A stretch of DNA of 64,000 nucleotides from Cyclobacteriaceae bacterium (GCA_019638355.1 JAHBTY010000002.1:325001-389000); one strand, 5' to 3'; positions 34,612 to 43,597 are shown, counted from the first letter of the stretch. Program-made: numbers and translations. Notes: a model not told the origin generated them from the sequence alone.

Positions 34612-35031
34612 ATGAAACACTTATTGGGAAGCATGCTGCTGATACTGGCAGCATGCACTTCACCTGAAAGTGAGGTGGAGAAAAATACAGCGGTAGCACA
34701 AAAACTTTTCGAAGCTTTTAACAAGCACAATTGGAAAGCGATGTCTGAATTATATGCTGAGCCTGCGCAATTTCTCGATCCATCATTTGGCCCTGAGGTG
34801 GTAATCAAAAGTAGATCGGAAACAATAGCCAAGTATTCGGAAATGCAAGCTGCGTTTCCGGATGTTCAGGATGCTGTTCAAAATATTTACCCTTCCGGGG
34901 AAACTGTAACAATTGAATTTATTTCCACCGGTACCGCTCCGGATGGAACAAAATTTTCATTACCCATTGTAAGCATCTTAACTATTCGCGATGGCCTGAT
35001 TGTAAAGGATGCTACTTATTACGATCTGTAA
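34612..35031 (+). CDS. SnoaL/NTF2-like lipoprotein
   Basis: A 139-residue protein with a lipoprotein signal (lipobox LILAAC, Cys15). The SnoaL-like fold reads VAQKLFEAFNKHNWKAMSELYAEP, then PDVQDAVQNIYPSGETVTIEFISTG. SnoaL-like proteins are cone-shaped hydrolase/cyclase folds with diverse or unknown functions. The gene begins one base after the DGPF gene stop and is followed 17 bp later by the sigma factor, so all three are probably co-transcribed. Confidence 0.8.
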   Translation: MKHLLGSMLLILAACTSPESEVEKNTAVAQKLFEAFNKHNWKAMSELYAEPAQFLDPSFGPEVVIKSRSETIAKYSEMQAAFPDVQDAVQNIYPSGETVTIEFISTGTAPDGTKFSLPIVSILTIRDGLIVKDATYYDL

Positions 35032-35048
35032 AATCTTTACTTTTATGA

Positions 35049-36308
35049 ATGGCCGATCAGCACATAAACCAACTTGTAAGTCATCTATTCCGGCACGAAG
35101 CCGGAAAGATGGCGGCTGTGCTGGCACGCATGACGGGCCTGCAACATCTTGAAGTAGCCGAAGACATTGTACAGGATACGTTGCTTCAAGCCATGCAGGT
35201 TTGGAAACTAAAAGGCATCCCCGATAATCCATCGGCCTGGTTATACACCGTTGCCAAACGCAAGGCCATTGACTTTATCCGGCAACGAAACAGCCACGCA
35301 CACATTGAAAAAGAGTTAGCACAGGCATTTAAATCGGAGTGGACATTAGCGCCTGCAATAAAGCATTTGTTTTTTGAACACGAGATTGAAGACAGTCAGT
35401 TGCGAATGATGTTTGCCTGTTGTCATCCGGCTATTCCATACGAATCGCAAATCGCACTCATTTTAAAAACGCTTTGCGGATTAAGCATTTCTGAAATTGC
35501 ACACAGCTTTATCACCACCGATGAAACAATCGCCAAACGTTTGTACCGGGCTCGTGAGAAAATTCGCGAAGAAGGAATTGAACTCGAAACACTTTCGCCC
35601 AAAACGATTGCCAACCGCAAAGACACTGTGATGCATACCTTGTATCTGCTGTTTAGTGAAGGTTATAATTCTACGCATCCCGATAAACTTATCCGACACG
35701 ATTTGTGTGAAGAGGCGATGCGACTTTGCTTGTTGCTGACAAAAAATAAACTCACCAACTCCCCCGCTGTAAATGCTTTGCTTGCGCTGATGTGTCTTCA
35801 GGCTTCACGCGCTGATGCACGGCTTGACGAACATGGAAACATTGTTTTGCTACAAGATCAAAATCGTGAACGCTGGAATAAGGCGCTGATAGAAAAAGCC
35901 AACGAATTTTTAGATAAGTCTGGTGAGAGTGATGAGTTCAGCGAGTACCATCTTGAAGCTGCCATTGCTGCTACCCATGCTCATGCTAAGACCTTTGAAC
36001 AAACAAATTGGGTACGCATAGTTGAATTGTACCAGATACTGTTAACCCTTAAACCCGATCCGGTTGTGGAGTTAAACCTAGCTATTGCGTTGGGTAAAGC
36101 ACAGTCGGCCGAAGTTGGATTGCAGCGATTACAAAATATCAAAGGGCTTGAACAAAATTCAATTTACCATGCTGCCTTGGGCGATTTCCATGCTCAACTG
36201 CAACAACCGGAAAAGGCAATAGCTTATTATCAAAAAGCATTATCATTAACTCAATTGAAAGCTGAACAGGTACTGTTGCAAACTAAGATGGCACGATTGG
36301 AGGAATGA
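35049..36308 (+). CDS. ECF42-type RNA polymerase sigma factor
   Basis: A 419-residue sigma factor. Sigma70 region 2 is at about 15-85 (HLEVAEDIVQDTLLQAMQVWKLKG, NPSAWLYTVAKRKAIDFIRQ). Region 4 is at about 110-165 (CGLSISEIAHSFITTDETIAKRLYRAREKIR), then a DUF6596 region and a C-terminal TPR-like extension (about 320-415). The long C-terminus marks the ECF42 group, which lacks an anti-sigma gene and is linked to DGPF proteins; the DGPF gene here agrees. Targets probably include this cluster, by analogy. Confidence 0.9.
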   Translation: MADQHINQLVSHLFRHEAGKMAAVLARMTGLQHLEVAEDIVQDTLLQAMQVWKLKGIPDNPSAWLYTVAKRKAIDFIRQRNSHAHIEKELAQAFKSEWTLAPAIKHLFFEHEIEDSQLRMMFACCHPAIPYESQIALILKTLCGLSISEIAHSFITTDETIAKRLYRAREKIREEGIELETLSPKTIANRKDTVMHTLYLLFSEGYNSTHPDKLIRHDLCEEAMRLCLLLTKNKLTNSPAVNALLALMCLQASRADARLDEHGNIVLLQDQNRERWNKALIEKANEFLDKSGESDEFSEYHLEAAIAATHAHAKTFEQTNWVRIVELYQILLTLKPDPVVELNLAIALGKAQSAEVGLQRLQNIKGLEQNSIYHAALGDFHAQLQQPEKAIAYYQKALSLTQLKAEQVLLQTKMARLEE

Positions 36309-36375
36309 TGCATAACTCATGCGATCTTCTTAAAATGGTTATACCGTGCCAAAAAAAGATTTATGCCGCATAAAC

Positions 36376-39243
36376 TTAAGCCACCATGCCTTGCTCAAAC
36401 ACTTCAACATATTCCTTCATCTTACCAATAATCCTTTCGCCAATTTCTCTTGCTTTCAAAATACTTGGGCGATCACCCAAGCACTTCAATACCTCTGCAC
36501 GTATTGGTTCTTGACCGCTATAAATGTAGGCATCGATCAAGGCTTTGAATTGTTCTTTATCTAACTGCTCGTCATCGCATAGTTTGGCAAGGGCCAATAC
36601 TTTTTGATCTTGCCAGTATTGTTCAAACTCTTCCTGAATGTTATCGGCATCGCTGATCTTGGGCAGGTTCTCTTCAATGAACTTCTCAATCAATTCGCGT
36701 TTGCTGCGCAACTGCACTTCGCTGTTCAGTAAGTCCATGATGGCCTTCTTCTGTTTGGCAGCATCGCTGGTTTTTGTTTGCTTGAGTTTTGTAATTAATT
36801 TCAGAATATAGGCAACATTGATCAGGTCGCGGTGGATGAGCTCGACTTCAAAGTCAATGTCGTGGAGGATAGAGGTTTTAATCTTCGCGTTGTCGCGCTT
36901 TACTTTATCGTACAGGTCGAGATACTTGGTTTGATAGTTAAGGAAAGTTTCTTCATCAATACCCAATCCCTCCCAGCTAAAATCAGTGTAGGATTCCAGG
37001 ACGTTCTTCGCCCGTAATAATGCGCGGAAGGCTTTAATGAAAGCTGCTTCATCCTCTTCGCTGGCCAGGTCATCCACACTTTGCCAGGTAGGTGCAATTG
37101 TCAACAAATTCTTTAAAGCTTCGTCAAACTTCGCGGCAATCTTTTCGAATGGTGGAAGAATGATTTCTTCAATGGCTTCCTTATTCGAAAACAGTGTAAT
37201 GGATTTGTCGGTAGCCTCTTTCAGGTTACGAAATACCAGGATGTTTCCCTGCGATTTCTTTTCACCCAGTATCCGGTTCGTGCGTGAATACGCCTGGAGC
37301 AAGCCATGATGCTTCAGATTCTTATCGACATAGAGGGTGTTCACTTTCTTGGCATCGAAACCGGTGAGGAACATATTTACTACCAGCAATAAATCAAGTC
37401 GATCCTTCTCGTCATTGAACGACCGCTTCTCGCGCTCTTTCAGTCGCTTGCTGATGTCTTTGAAGTACCCTTCAAACAATTTGTCGTCTTTGGTTGAAAA
37501 GGCGGTGCCATACAATTTGTTGTAGTCGGCAATGAAGACTTCCAGTTTATCGCGATTGTGCGAGGACTGATAGCTTACTTTGGGATCGGCAGCCATTGGC
37601 AATTCATCAGGGAGAAAATCCTGTGCATCTTCGTCATCGTCATTCACTCCGTAGGTAAAGATGGTAGCGATTCGAAGGTCATGTTCCCCGGCTTCTTTCT
37701 TGCGTTTAAAGATCTCGTAGTACTTGATCAGGTTTTCGATGCTGCTGACAGCAAACAAAGCCGAAAACTCCTTGTCGAAGGTTTTTTGATTGTGATACGA
37801 AAGAATGTAATCGGCAATTTTTTCTAACCGCTTCGGGTCGTTCAGCACTTCCGGACGATCGATATCCTCCACTTCAATATCAAAGAGTGTATTGCCTTTC
37901 TGTTTGTACTTGCCAATGTATTCAATGCCAAACCTCAGCACGTTCTGATCACGGATTGCATCTGTGATTACATACTTATGCAAGCATTTTCCAAAGAGAT
38001 CTTTTGTTGTGCGCTTGCCGTATTCGTTCTTGCTGGCATTGTCGGCAAAGATGGGTGTGCCGGTGAATCCAAAAAGCTGAGCCTTGTTAAAGTATTTTAT
38101 GATCCGGTCGTGTGTATCGCCAAACTGCGAACGGTGACACTCATCGAAAATGAAAACGATCTTCTTATCGCGCAGGTGCGTGAGTTTGTTTTCGAAATGC
38201 GCTTTGTTGATGGCGTTGTTCAGCTTTTGAATGGTGGTGAGCACGAGTTTGGTATCGTCTGTTAATTGCTTCACCAGCATGGCCGTGTTGTCGGTAGCAT
38301 CCACGCTGTCTTTCTTGAACGCATTAAACTCGTTCATGGTCTGGTAGTCGAGATCTTTGCGGTCGACTACAAACACTACTTTGTACACCTGCGGCAAGTC
38401 CATAATAATCTGGCTCGCCTTAAACGAAGTAAGTGTTTTGCCCGAACCGGTAGTATGCCAGATGTAGCCATTGTCGTTGCTGGTGCTTACCTGTTTGATG
38501 ATGTTCTCCACTGCATAATATTGATAAGGTCGCAGCACCATCAAATTTTTGAACGTTTCATTCAGCACAACGTAGTTCGAAATGTAATTGCCCAAGTGAG
38601 CCGGGTTGAGAAATGCATTTGCAAAAGTGCTGAGTTCGGTAATGTTCTTGTTGTTCTCATCCGCCCAGAAAAAGGTTTGCAGTACCGACTGCAGCTCGTT
38701 GTTCGCTAAATACTTTGTGTTTACTCCGTTGCTGATGACAAATAGCTGCACATACTGAAACAACCCATAGTTGCTCCAGAACGAATGCTTTTGATATCGA
38801 TTAATTTGGTTAAACGCTTCTTTGATTTCAACACCTTTTCGCTTGAGTTCAATTTGAACCAGCGGCAAGCCATTGACGAGCAACGTTACATCGAACCGAT
38901 TTTTGTAGCTGCCCTCCAGCGTTATCTGGTTGCTAATCTGGTACAGGTTCTTTGAAGGAGCCTCGGTATTGAAAAAACGAACGTAAAACGAAGTGCCATC
39001 TTCCCGCAAAAGATTGTATCGGTCTTTCAGTGTTTTAGCTTTATCAAACACATTGCCTTTGGCGAGGTGATTGAGTATGGCATTAAATTCCTTTTGAGAA
39101 AATGATATTTTATTGAATGATTCGAGTTGGGTTTGGAGATTGGACAATAACTCATTTCCATCAGCAATGCGAACAGATTGATAACCTAATCCAACCAATT
39201 GTTGGATTAGATTATTTTCTAATATCGCTTCTGACTGCACCAT
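36376..39243 (-). CDS. hsdR: Type I restriction enzyme, R subunit
   Basis: A 955-residue motor-nuclease subunit. The N-terminal PD-(D/E)xK nuclease has Asp118 (NRFDVTLL), Glu132 and Lys134 (IELKRKG). A superfamily 2 translocase follows, with Walker A TTGSGKT (264-270), DECH (367-370) and GFTGTPIF. A C-terminal helical domain ends the protein. All core motifs are intact, so it should cut non-methylated DNA after translocation. I use ATG 39241-39243, which overlaps the abi stop as TAATG; upstream in-frame residues are not conserved. It is the last gene of the hsd operon. Confidence 0.94.
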   Translation of the reverse strand: MVQSEAILENNLIQQLVGLGYQSVRIADGNELLSNLQTQLESFNKISFSQKEFNAILNHLAKGNVFDKAKTLKDRYNLLREDGTSFYVRFFNTEAPSKNLYQISNQITLEGSYKNRFDVTLLVNGLPLVQIELKRKGVEIKEAFNQINRYQKHSFWSNYGLFQYVQLFVISNGVNTKYLANNELQSVLQTFFWADENNKNITELSTFANAFLNPAHLGNYISNYVVLNETFKNLMVLRPYQYYAVENIIKQVSTSNDNGYIWHTTGSGKTLTSFKASQIIMDLPQVYKVVFVVDRKDLDYQTMNEFNAFKKDSVDATDNTAMLVKQLTDDTKLVLTTIQKLNNAINKAHFENKLTHLRDKKIVFIFDECHRSQFGDTHDRIIKYFNKAQLFGFTGTPIFADNASKNEYGKRTTKDLFGKCLHKYVITDAIRDQNVLRFGIEYIGKYKQKGNTLFDIEVEDIDRPEVLNDPKRLEKIADYILSYHNQKTFDKEFSALFAVSSIENLIKYYEIFKRKKEAGEHDLRIATIFTYGVNDDDEDAQDFLPDELPMAADPKVSYQSSHNRDKLEVFIADYNKLYGTAFSTKDDKLFEGYFKDISKRLKEREKRSFNDEKDRLDLLLVVNMFLTGFDAKKVNTLYVDKNLKHHGLLQAYSRTNRILGEKKSQGNILVFRNLKEATDKSITLFSNKEAIEEIILPPFEKIAAKFDEALKNLLTIAPTWQSVDDLASEEDEAAFIKAFRALLRAKNVLESYTDFSWEGLGIDEETFLNYQTKYLDLYDKVKRDNAKIKTSILHDIDFEVELIHRDLINVAYILKLITKLKQTKTSDAAKQKKAIMDLLNSEVQLRSKRELIEKFIEENLPKISDADNIQEEFEQYWQDQKVLALAKLCDDEQLDKEQFKALIDAYIYSGQEPIRAEVLKCLGDRPSILKAREIGERIIGKMKEYVEVFEQGMVA

Positions 39244-40190
39244 TATTGCCAAAGTGGTTCTGCTCTCCAATCTAATCGATTTCCTTTTCCATCGGAAGGA
39301 ATTCCCAAAAACTGTATGGGCACGTTGGGGTATTTAGCAAACAACGCTTCTAGTTTTGTCTTCAGACTATTACCGGGATTTGCCCGCAGCAACAAATACC
39401 GTAACACACAAATAAAATAAAACGTCCGTTTGTTATTTTGGAAAGGTTGCCCGATCCAAGGGCCTACCGCCTTGATCAACCGATCAGGTTCAATGGCCAG
39501 ATCGCGGTTCCACAGGCGCGAATGGTGCGCACATAAGTTGCGCACATAGGTTAACGTATGAAGCCACGAAGTAAACACGGTATGGTGCACCTCAAAAAAA
39601 TCAGCAATTCGTTTTTTATCACTGTTGTTTCGAAAGCCGCGATAAATGTGCGAAAGCTCACCGATGGTCAGTAATTCAAGGCACATCCATGCGGGAGGAT
39701 TTGCCGGGGTGTGATAGGTATCAATGTAATGCTTAATGAATACTTCCGGAGTTCGGGCGGTTTTTGCTTTGGAAATAATGGACTGCAAATCCTGGTAGGG
39801 ATCAACCAATGCACCGATTTTATTATAGAAAGGTGTAATGAAGTGCGCCTGATTATCCTGCCAATGCGAATCATTATGATGCATGGCCATCTGGTAAATC
39901 ATTTGTGTACGGATGGCTATTTCAATACGCTCGATACAATCGAACACCAGCAGCCGAAATTCACGATCAAAAGAATAGGTATCAATAATCTGATCGAACG
40001 TAACGCCTGCGTTGAATTGATCTTTAACAGCCTGATAGGGTAAAAAGTAGGCGCTGAGTCGGTAATAACTAATCTCCTTTAAATAGCTGATGGCTTTGGC
40101 CTGATCAGGCACGGCAAGGCCACGGGTTTGCATCAACTGCAATTGATCCTGAAACGACAGTGGAGTTTTACTGTAGCTTTTTTTAGCCAT
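39243..40190 (-). CDS. Abi family protein (Abi_2, AbiD/AbiF type)
   Basis: A 315-residue protein of the abortive-infection Abi_2 family. The N-terminal TPLSFQDQLQLMQTRGLAVPD and AISYLKEISYYRLSAYFLPYQ, and later YSFDREFRLLVFDCIERIEIAIRT, are hallmarks. The C-terminal RNLCAHHSRLWNRDL gives a HEPN-like R-x4-H motif used in RNA cleavage. Phage defence by Abi_2 is known in Lactococcus; here the gene lies inside the restriction operon between hsdS and hsdR. The ATG gives MAKKSYSKTPLSF. A hairpin with a T-run precedes it. Confidence 0.88.
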   Translation of the reverse strand: MAKKSYSKTPLSFQDQLQLMQTRGLAVPDQAKAISYLKEISYYRLSAYFLPYQAVKDQFNAGVTFDQIIDTYSFDREFRLLVFDCIERIEIAIRTQMIYQMAMHHNDSHWQDNQAHFITPFYNKIGALVDPYQDLQSIISKAKTARTPEVFIKHYIDTYHTPANPPAWMCLELLTIGELSHIYRGFRNNSDKKRIADFFEVHHTVFTSWLHTLTYVRNLCAHHSRLWNRDLAIEPDRLIKAVGPWIGQPFQNNKRTFYFICVLRYLLLRANPGNSLKTKLEALFAKYPNVPIQFLGIPSDGKGNRLDWRAEPLWQ

Positions 40191-40201
40191 GGCTATAAAA
40201 G

Positions 40202-40243
40202 AAAAAACCCCCCAAGTGTGCATCAGAGAGAGGCATGGAGGGT
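40202..40243 (-). terminator. Terminator-like hairpin in the abi leader
   Basis: On the minus strand ACCCTCCA pairs with TTGGGGGGT (8 bp, one G-U) around a 20-base loop and is followed by TTTTTT. It lies 12 bp before the abi start and 120 bp after hsdS, so it could end the hsdM-hsdS transcript or attenuate abi-hsdR. Confidence 0.45.
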
Positions 40244-40364
40244 GTATTATTTTTAGTTGCTAAACTTTCTACTGAAATAAAGCCTGAAATACGGTTTTTT
40301 AGTGCACTGGCGCCAGGCTGGTGGACAAAAGTATATAAATTTTTGAATATGAAAAGTTCCCTAC

Positions 40365-41570
40365 TCATACAAACATCTGTTGCAACAATCCTTTTTTAAA
40401 CGTTTGGGTGTGGGTTATTTGCGTGGCCACACCTTCTATTTTTGCATCCAGCGCGGTGAGGAAGCTGGCGATTTTTTGTTGCTCCTTCGGAGAAGGAACA
40501 TTGATTTTTATTGACTTTATATCATCTCCATTCACTGCTGTGAAGGTACTTCCCTGCTCAAGGCGTTTCCATTTAGACTCATAGTCAACCAAAACTTGAT
40601 ACAAATAATTGATGTCTGACAATTCATTATTTCTTATAGCGCAAACCCCCCGCCCGATACATGCTTTGTGTATTGACTTTGATATTGAGCCAACAGGCGC
40701 CCTCACCGTGAGTAATAAGTCACCAACGTCACACACTTTTGTTGGTTCACTTGTCCACTGCCGTGGATTGGAAATTCTCTCACTTATATCTGCGTTTCCT
40801 TGGATCAAAGGCAATCCCTTGCCTTCACTATTGTATGAGCTCGAATCTGGTGATTGCCCCATAGTTATCACACTAACCTCTCCCAACCTTTTCTCCTCCC
40901 ACTTCGAATAAGCTTTCCCATTTTCATCTTTGAAGCGGAGCTTGCCCGAGAAGAGTTGTTGCATCACACCTTTTTTGTAATGCTCCAGCAATTCTTTTTT
41001 GCGCGTGAGCTGCTGTATCTTTTCATCTACCTCACTTAAAAACGAAGCGATTTTTTGTTGTTCGGGGAGGGTGGGAAGATTTAACGGAATACTTTTACAA
41101 ACTTCTTGATTCAACTTTGGCTGAGCTGTCCCAGTGTTATAAATTTCGTAGTTTGTTTTTTCGAGAATATGAGTAAGAAAATCAATGTCAGTATCCCGAT
41201 TTGGTTTAATAACATGAGCGTGATTATTAACCCAACACTTTCCAACGACCTTAAATGCAAGAGGTAAATTCCTTGAAACAATGTTTTCACCATCTTCACC
41301 AAGAAGAATTATTTCATCATCGAATATATAATCATTCACAAAATCAATAATTCCTGAAGCTCCATAGTAAGGAAATTGACCCCTCATCTTTGCTCTATCA
41401 CTTTCTTTAATGGGCTTTCTCTTTCCATCTAAAAAGACAGAAACATCCGATAGCTTCTTATTAATCCATCCACTCTTGAACTCCTTAAACCTCAGCTTAG
41501 GAGCAGTAGGTTTTTTCTTTTCACTATAAGCTTTTTCGTCACTCATATCTCGCACGAAGGATTGAGGCAT
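40365..41570 (-). CDS. hsdS: Type I restriction enzyme, specificity subunit
   Basis: A 401-residue two-domain target-recognition protein. The first recognition domain spans about 30-165 and the second about 225-350 (GEVSVITMGQSPDSSSYNSE). The two conserved helical spacers repeat as LPEQQKIASFLSEVDEKIQQL and PKEQQKIASFLTALDAKI. It directs HsdM and HsdR to a bipartite target. ATG 41570 is directly next to the repeat cassette; an internal ATG at 41546 (MSDEKAYSEKKK) is an equally good start and perhaps the original one. Confidence 0.92.
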   Translation of the reverse strand: MPQSFVRDMSDEKAYSEKKKPTAPKLRFKEFKSGWINKKLSDVSVFLDGKRKPIKESDRAKMRGQFPYYGASGIIDFVNDYIFDDEIILLGEDGENIVSRNLPLAFKVVGKCWVNNHAHVIKPNRDTDIDFLTHILEKTNYEIYNTGTAQPKLNQEVCKSIPLNLPTLPEQQKIASFLSEVDEKIQQLTRKKELLEHYKKGVMQQLFSGKLRFKDENGKAYSKWEEKRLGEVSVITMGQSPDSSSYNSEGKGLPLIQGNADISERISNPRQWTSEPTKVCDVGDLLLTVRAPVGSISKSIHKACIGRGVCAIRNNELSDINYLYQVLVDYESKWKRLEQGSTFTAVNGDDIKSIKINVPSPKEQQKIASFLTALDAKIEGVATQITHTQTFKKGLLQQMFV

Positions 41571-41612
41571 TTGTCAGAATTTGGATTTTTAGGATTCATG
41601 GATGGTTGGATT
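41571..41612 (-). repeat. Left terminal inverted repeat of the GxxExxY cassette
   Basis: Begins TTGTCAGAATTTGGATT, then a 9-base insertion, then CATGGATGGTTGGAT. The first 17 bp match the right end exactly in inverted orientation. The GxxExxY stop codon and last six codons lie inside it. Confidence 0.85.
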
Positions 41613-41996
41613 TCGTTTATTAAGTGGATGACGTAACCGCTTTACTTCCAGACTTTGAGCGCCAAAGTTTAACAAGAGGCCCAGGTCAACTTTGTAGGCC
41701 ACGAGGTAGTTCAGTCCTTGCGCCAGATGCACATCTTCCAATTTTGTTAATGCTTTTAATTCAACCATTACTTTTTGTTCAACCAAAAAATCTACTCTCC
41801 TGCTGCCTATGGGTTGATCATCATAAAACAGTGGCATCTCTAACTCGCGTTCAAAACTCAAACCTTGTTTTGTCATTTCAATAGCCAACGCCCTTTGGTA
41901 GATCACTTCCTGAAATCCATTACCTAAAACGGAATGCACTTTCATGGCGCACCCTATGATTTTGTAAGTCAAGTCATCTTTAATCTCTTCCTTCAT
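41589..41996 (-). CDS. GxxExxY protein, PD-(D/E)xK nuclease-like
   Basis: A 135-residue protein of the PDDEXK_3/GxxExxY family. The name-giving motif is GFQEVIY (Gly27, Glu30, Tyr33). The predicted nuclease core is Asp69 (RRVDFLV) with Glu79 and Lys81 (VMVELKAL), so the catalytic residues are intact. No function is established for this family. The gene sits between hsdM and hsdS inside an inverted-repeat cassette. The last residues (RNPTIHES) are encoded by the repeat itself. Confidence 0.88.
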   Translation of the reverse strand: MKEEIKDDLTYKIIGCAMKVHSVLGNGFQEVIYQRALAIEMTKQGLSFERELEMPLFYDDQPIGSRRVDFLVEQKVMVELKALTKLEDVHLAQGLNYLVAYKVDLGLLLNFGAQSLEVKRLRHPLNKRNPTIHES

Positions 41997-42013
41997 TCTG
42001 TTCTAATCCTTTT

Positions 42014-42045
42014 ATCCAACCATCCCACGAATCCAAATTCTGACA
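42014..42045 (-). repeat. Right terminal inverted repeat of the GxxExxY cassette
   Basis: On the minus strand: TTGTCAGAATTTGGATT then CGTGGGATGGTTGGAT. It ends one base before the hsdM stop codon. It matches the left end over 17 bp exactly and over most of the next 15 bp after one gap. Confidence 0.85.
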
Positions 42046-42046
42046 A

Positions 42047-43597
42047 TTAGAATGGTGCGTCTATTCCCAACTCCTTACAAAACTTTTCAATGGAAGCATC
42101 GGTGGTTTTCATGTCGGCATCGAGTTTCTTCAATTCTTTCGCCACGGCTTTCAGGTTCACCGCTTCTTCTTCTTCGAACGTATCTACATAGCGCGGTATA
42201 TTCAGGTTGTAGTCGTTCTCAGCTATCTCTTTCAATGAAGCTACATAGCTGTACTTGTCTTCTTCTGTGCGCGCTTTATAGGTGTTTACGATCTTATCAA
42301 TATCCTGCGGCCGCAGAAAGTTTTGGGTTTTCACTTTTTCAAAGTGCTGGCTGGCATCGATGAACAACACGTTATCGCTGTGCTCGCGCTTTTTCTTTAC
42401 CACCATAATACACGTGGGTATGCCGGTGCCATAAAAAATATTGGCGGGCAAACCAATAATGGCATCGAGGTAGTTTTTCTCTTTGATAAGATACTCGCGT
42501 ATGTGGCCTTCGGCTCCACCACGGAAGAGTACACCATGCGGCAACACACAGGCCATGGTGCCTTTGTCATCCAACTGGTGAATCATGTGCTGCACAAAAG
42601 CAAAGTCGGCTGTGCCTTTGGGTGCAAGTTTGCCGTAGGCGGCAAAGCGGTCGTCACTCATAAACAACGGGCTGGCACTCCACACGGCAGAGAAAGGCGG
42701 GTTGGCTACAATGGCCTCAAAGCGCATGTCCAAATGCTGGGGGCTTTCTAATGTATCATCCCTCTTAATATCAAACTTTTTGAAATGCAGGTCGTGCATG
42801 ATCATGTTCATGCGACATAAGTTGTACGTAGTCGGATTACTTTCCTGTCCATAAAACGCACCTACTTCTACCTCCTTGCCCACACGTAACAGCAAAGATC
42901 CTGAACCACACGTGGGATCATATGCGTTTTTAATTCTCTTCTTACCTACTGTAACCAATCGAGCTAATACAGTACTCACTTGCTGAGGCGTGTAGAATTC
43001 TCCAGCTTTCTTCCCAGCGCCACTCGCAAATTTTCCGATCAGGTATTCATAAGCATCACCTAAAACATCATTCTGAAGATTATCAAGATCGAAGTTAATC
43101 TGGTCCAAATGCTGCATAACACGAACCACCAGTTTATTCTTTTCATCCTCAGTTTTGCCAAGTTTGCTACTGCGCAAATCCAGGTCTTCAAAGAGATGAC
43201 TAAACTCTTCTTCACTAGCTGTACCCATGGTACTTTGCTCAAGGTTGTTGAGTATTTTTGCAAGTTCATCCAATATGAAATGTGCTTTACCTTCCGCATT
43301 AGTACGCGATGCAAGCGCACCAAATAATTCAGAAGGTTTCAGATAGTAACCTAAGGTATCTATGGCTTCTGCTCGTACGTGAAATAGGATTTCTTTATCT
43401 TCCTTCTTGTCTTCATCAATATCTAAATAGGTGATTCCGTCTGGTTCTAAAATTTCATCTGCATAGGAATGCATTTTCTCGCTGAGGTACTTGTAGAAAA
43501 TGAACCCAAGGATGTAATCCCTGAAATCATCGGCATCCATTTTTCCGCGTAGGGTATCGGCTAATCTCCAAAGGAGTTGTTTGAGGTCTTCAGGCAT
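42047..43597 (-). CDS. hsdM: Type I restriction enzyme, M subunit (N6-adenine methyltransferase)
   Basis: A 516-residue methyltransferase. The helical HsdM_N domain spans about 5-160. The SAM site is DPTCGSGSLLLRVG (227-240), and the catalytic motif is NPPFSAVW (299-306). It methylates adenine in the HsdS-defined target and forms the core of the restriction complex. It is the first gene of the operon and is followed at once by the GxxExxY cassette. Confidence 0.94.
   Translation of the reverse strand: MPEDLKQLLWRLADTLRGKMDADDFRDYILGFIFYKYLSEKMHSYADEILEPDGITYLDIDEDKKEDKEILFHVRAEAIDTLGYYLKPSELFGALASRTNAEGKAHFILDELAKILNNLEQSTMGTASEEEFSHLFEDLDLRSSKLGKTEDEKNKLVVRVMQHLDQINFDLDNLQNDVLGDAYEYLIGKFASGAGKKAGEFYTPQQVSTVLARLVTVGKKRIKNAYDPTCGSGSLLLRVGKEVEVGAFYGQESNPTTYNLCRMNMIMHDLHFKKFDIKRDDTLESPQHLDMRFEAIVANPPFSAVWSASPLFMSDDRFAAYGKLAPKGTADFAFVQHMIHQLDDKGTMACVLPHGVLFRGGAEGHIREYLIKEKNYLDAIIGLPANIFYGTGIPTCIMVVKKKREHSDNVLFIDASQHFEKVKTQNFLRPQDIDKIVNTYKARTEEDKYSYVASLKEIAENDYNLNIPRYVDTFEEEEAVNLKAVAKELKKLDADMKTTDASIEKFCKELGIDAPF

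Larger units (their letters stand above)
41571..42045 (-). mobile_element. GxxExxY cassette bounded by inverted repeats
   Basis: A 475-bp unit that begins one base after the hsdS ATG codon and ends one base before the hsdM stop codon. Both ends start TTGTCAGAATTTGGATT. The only gene inside is a PD-(D/E)xK-like GxxExxY protein. No transposase is present, and no target duplication is evident. Mobility is inferred from the exact boundaries; stretches starting TTGTCAGAAT and containing repeated GGATT are familiar around such genes in Bacteroidota. Confidence 0.65.

Noticed and set aside
37037-38709. Long antisense reading frames across hsdR
   Set aside because: They mirror the strong codon pattern of the real gene and show no recognisable protein motifs.
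41560-42055. Target-site duplication around the GxxExxY cassette
   Set aside because: The bases flanking the two ends do not match as a direct repeat of usual length, so no duplication is claimed.
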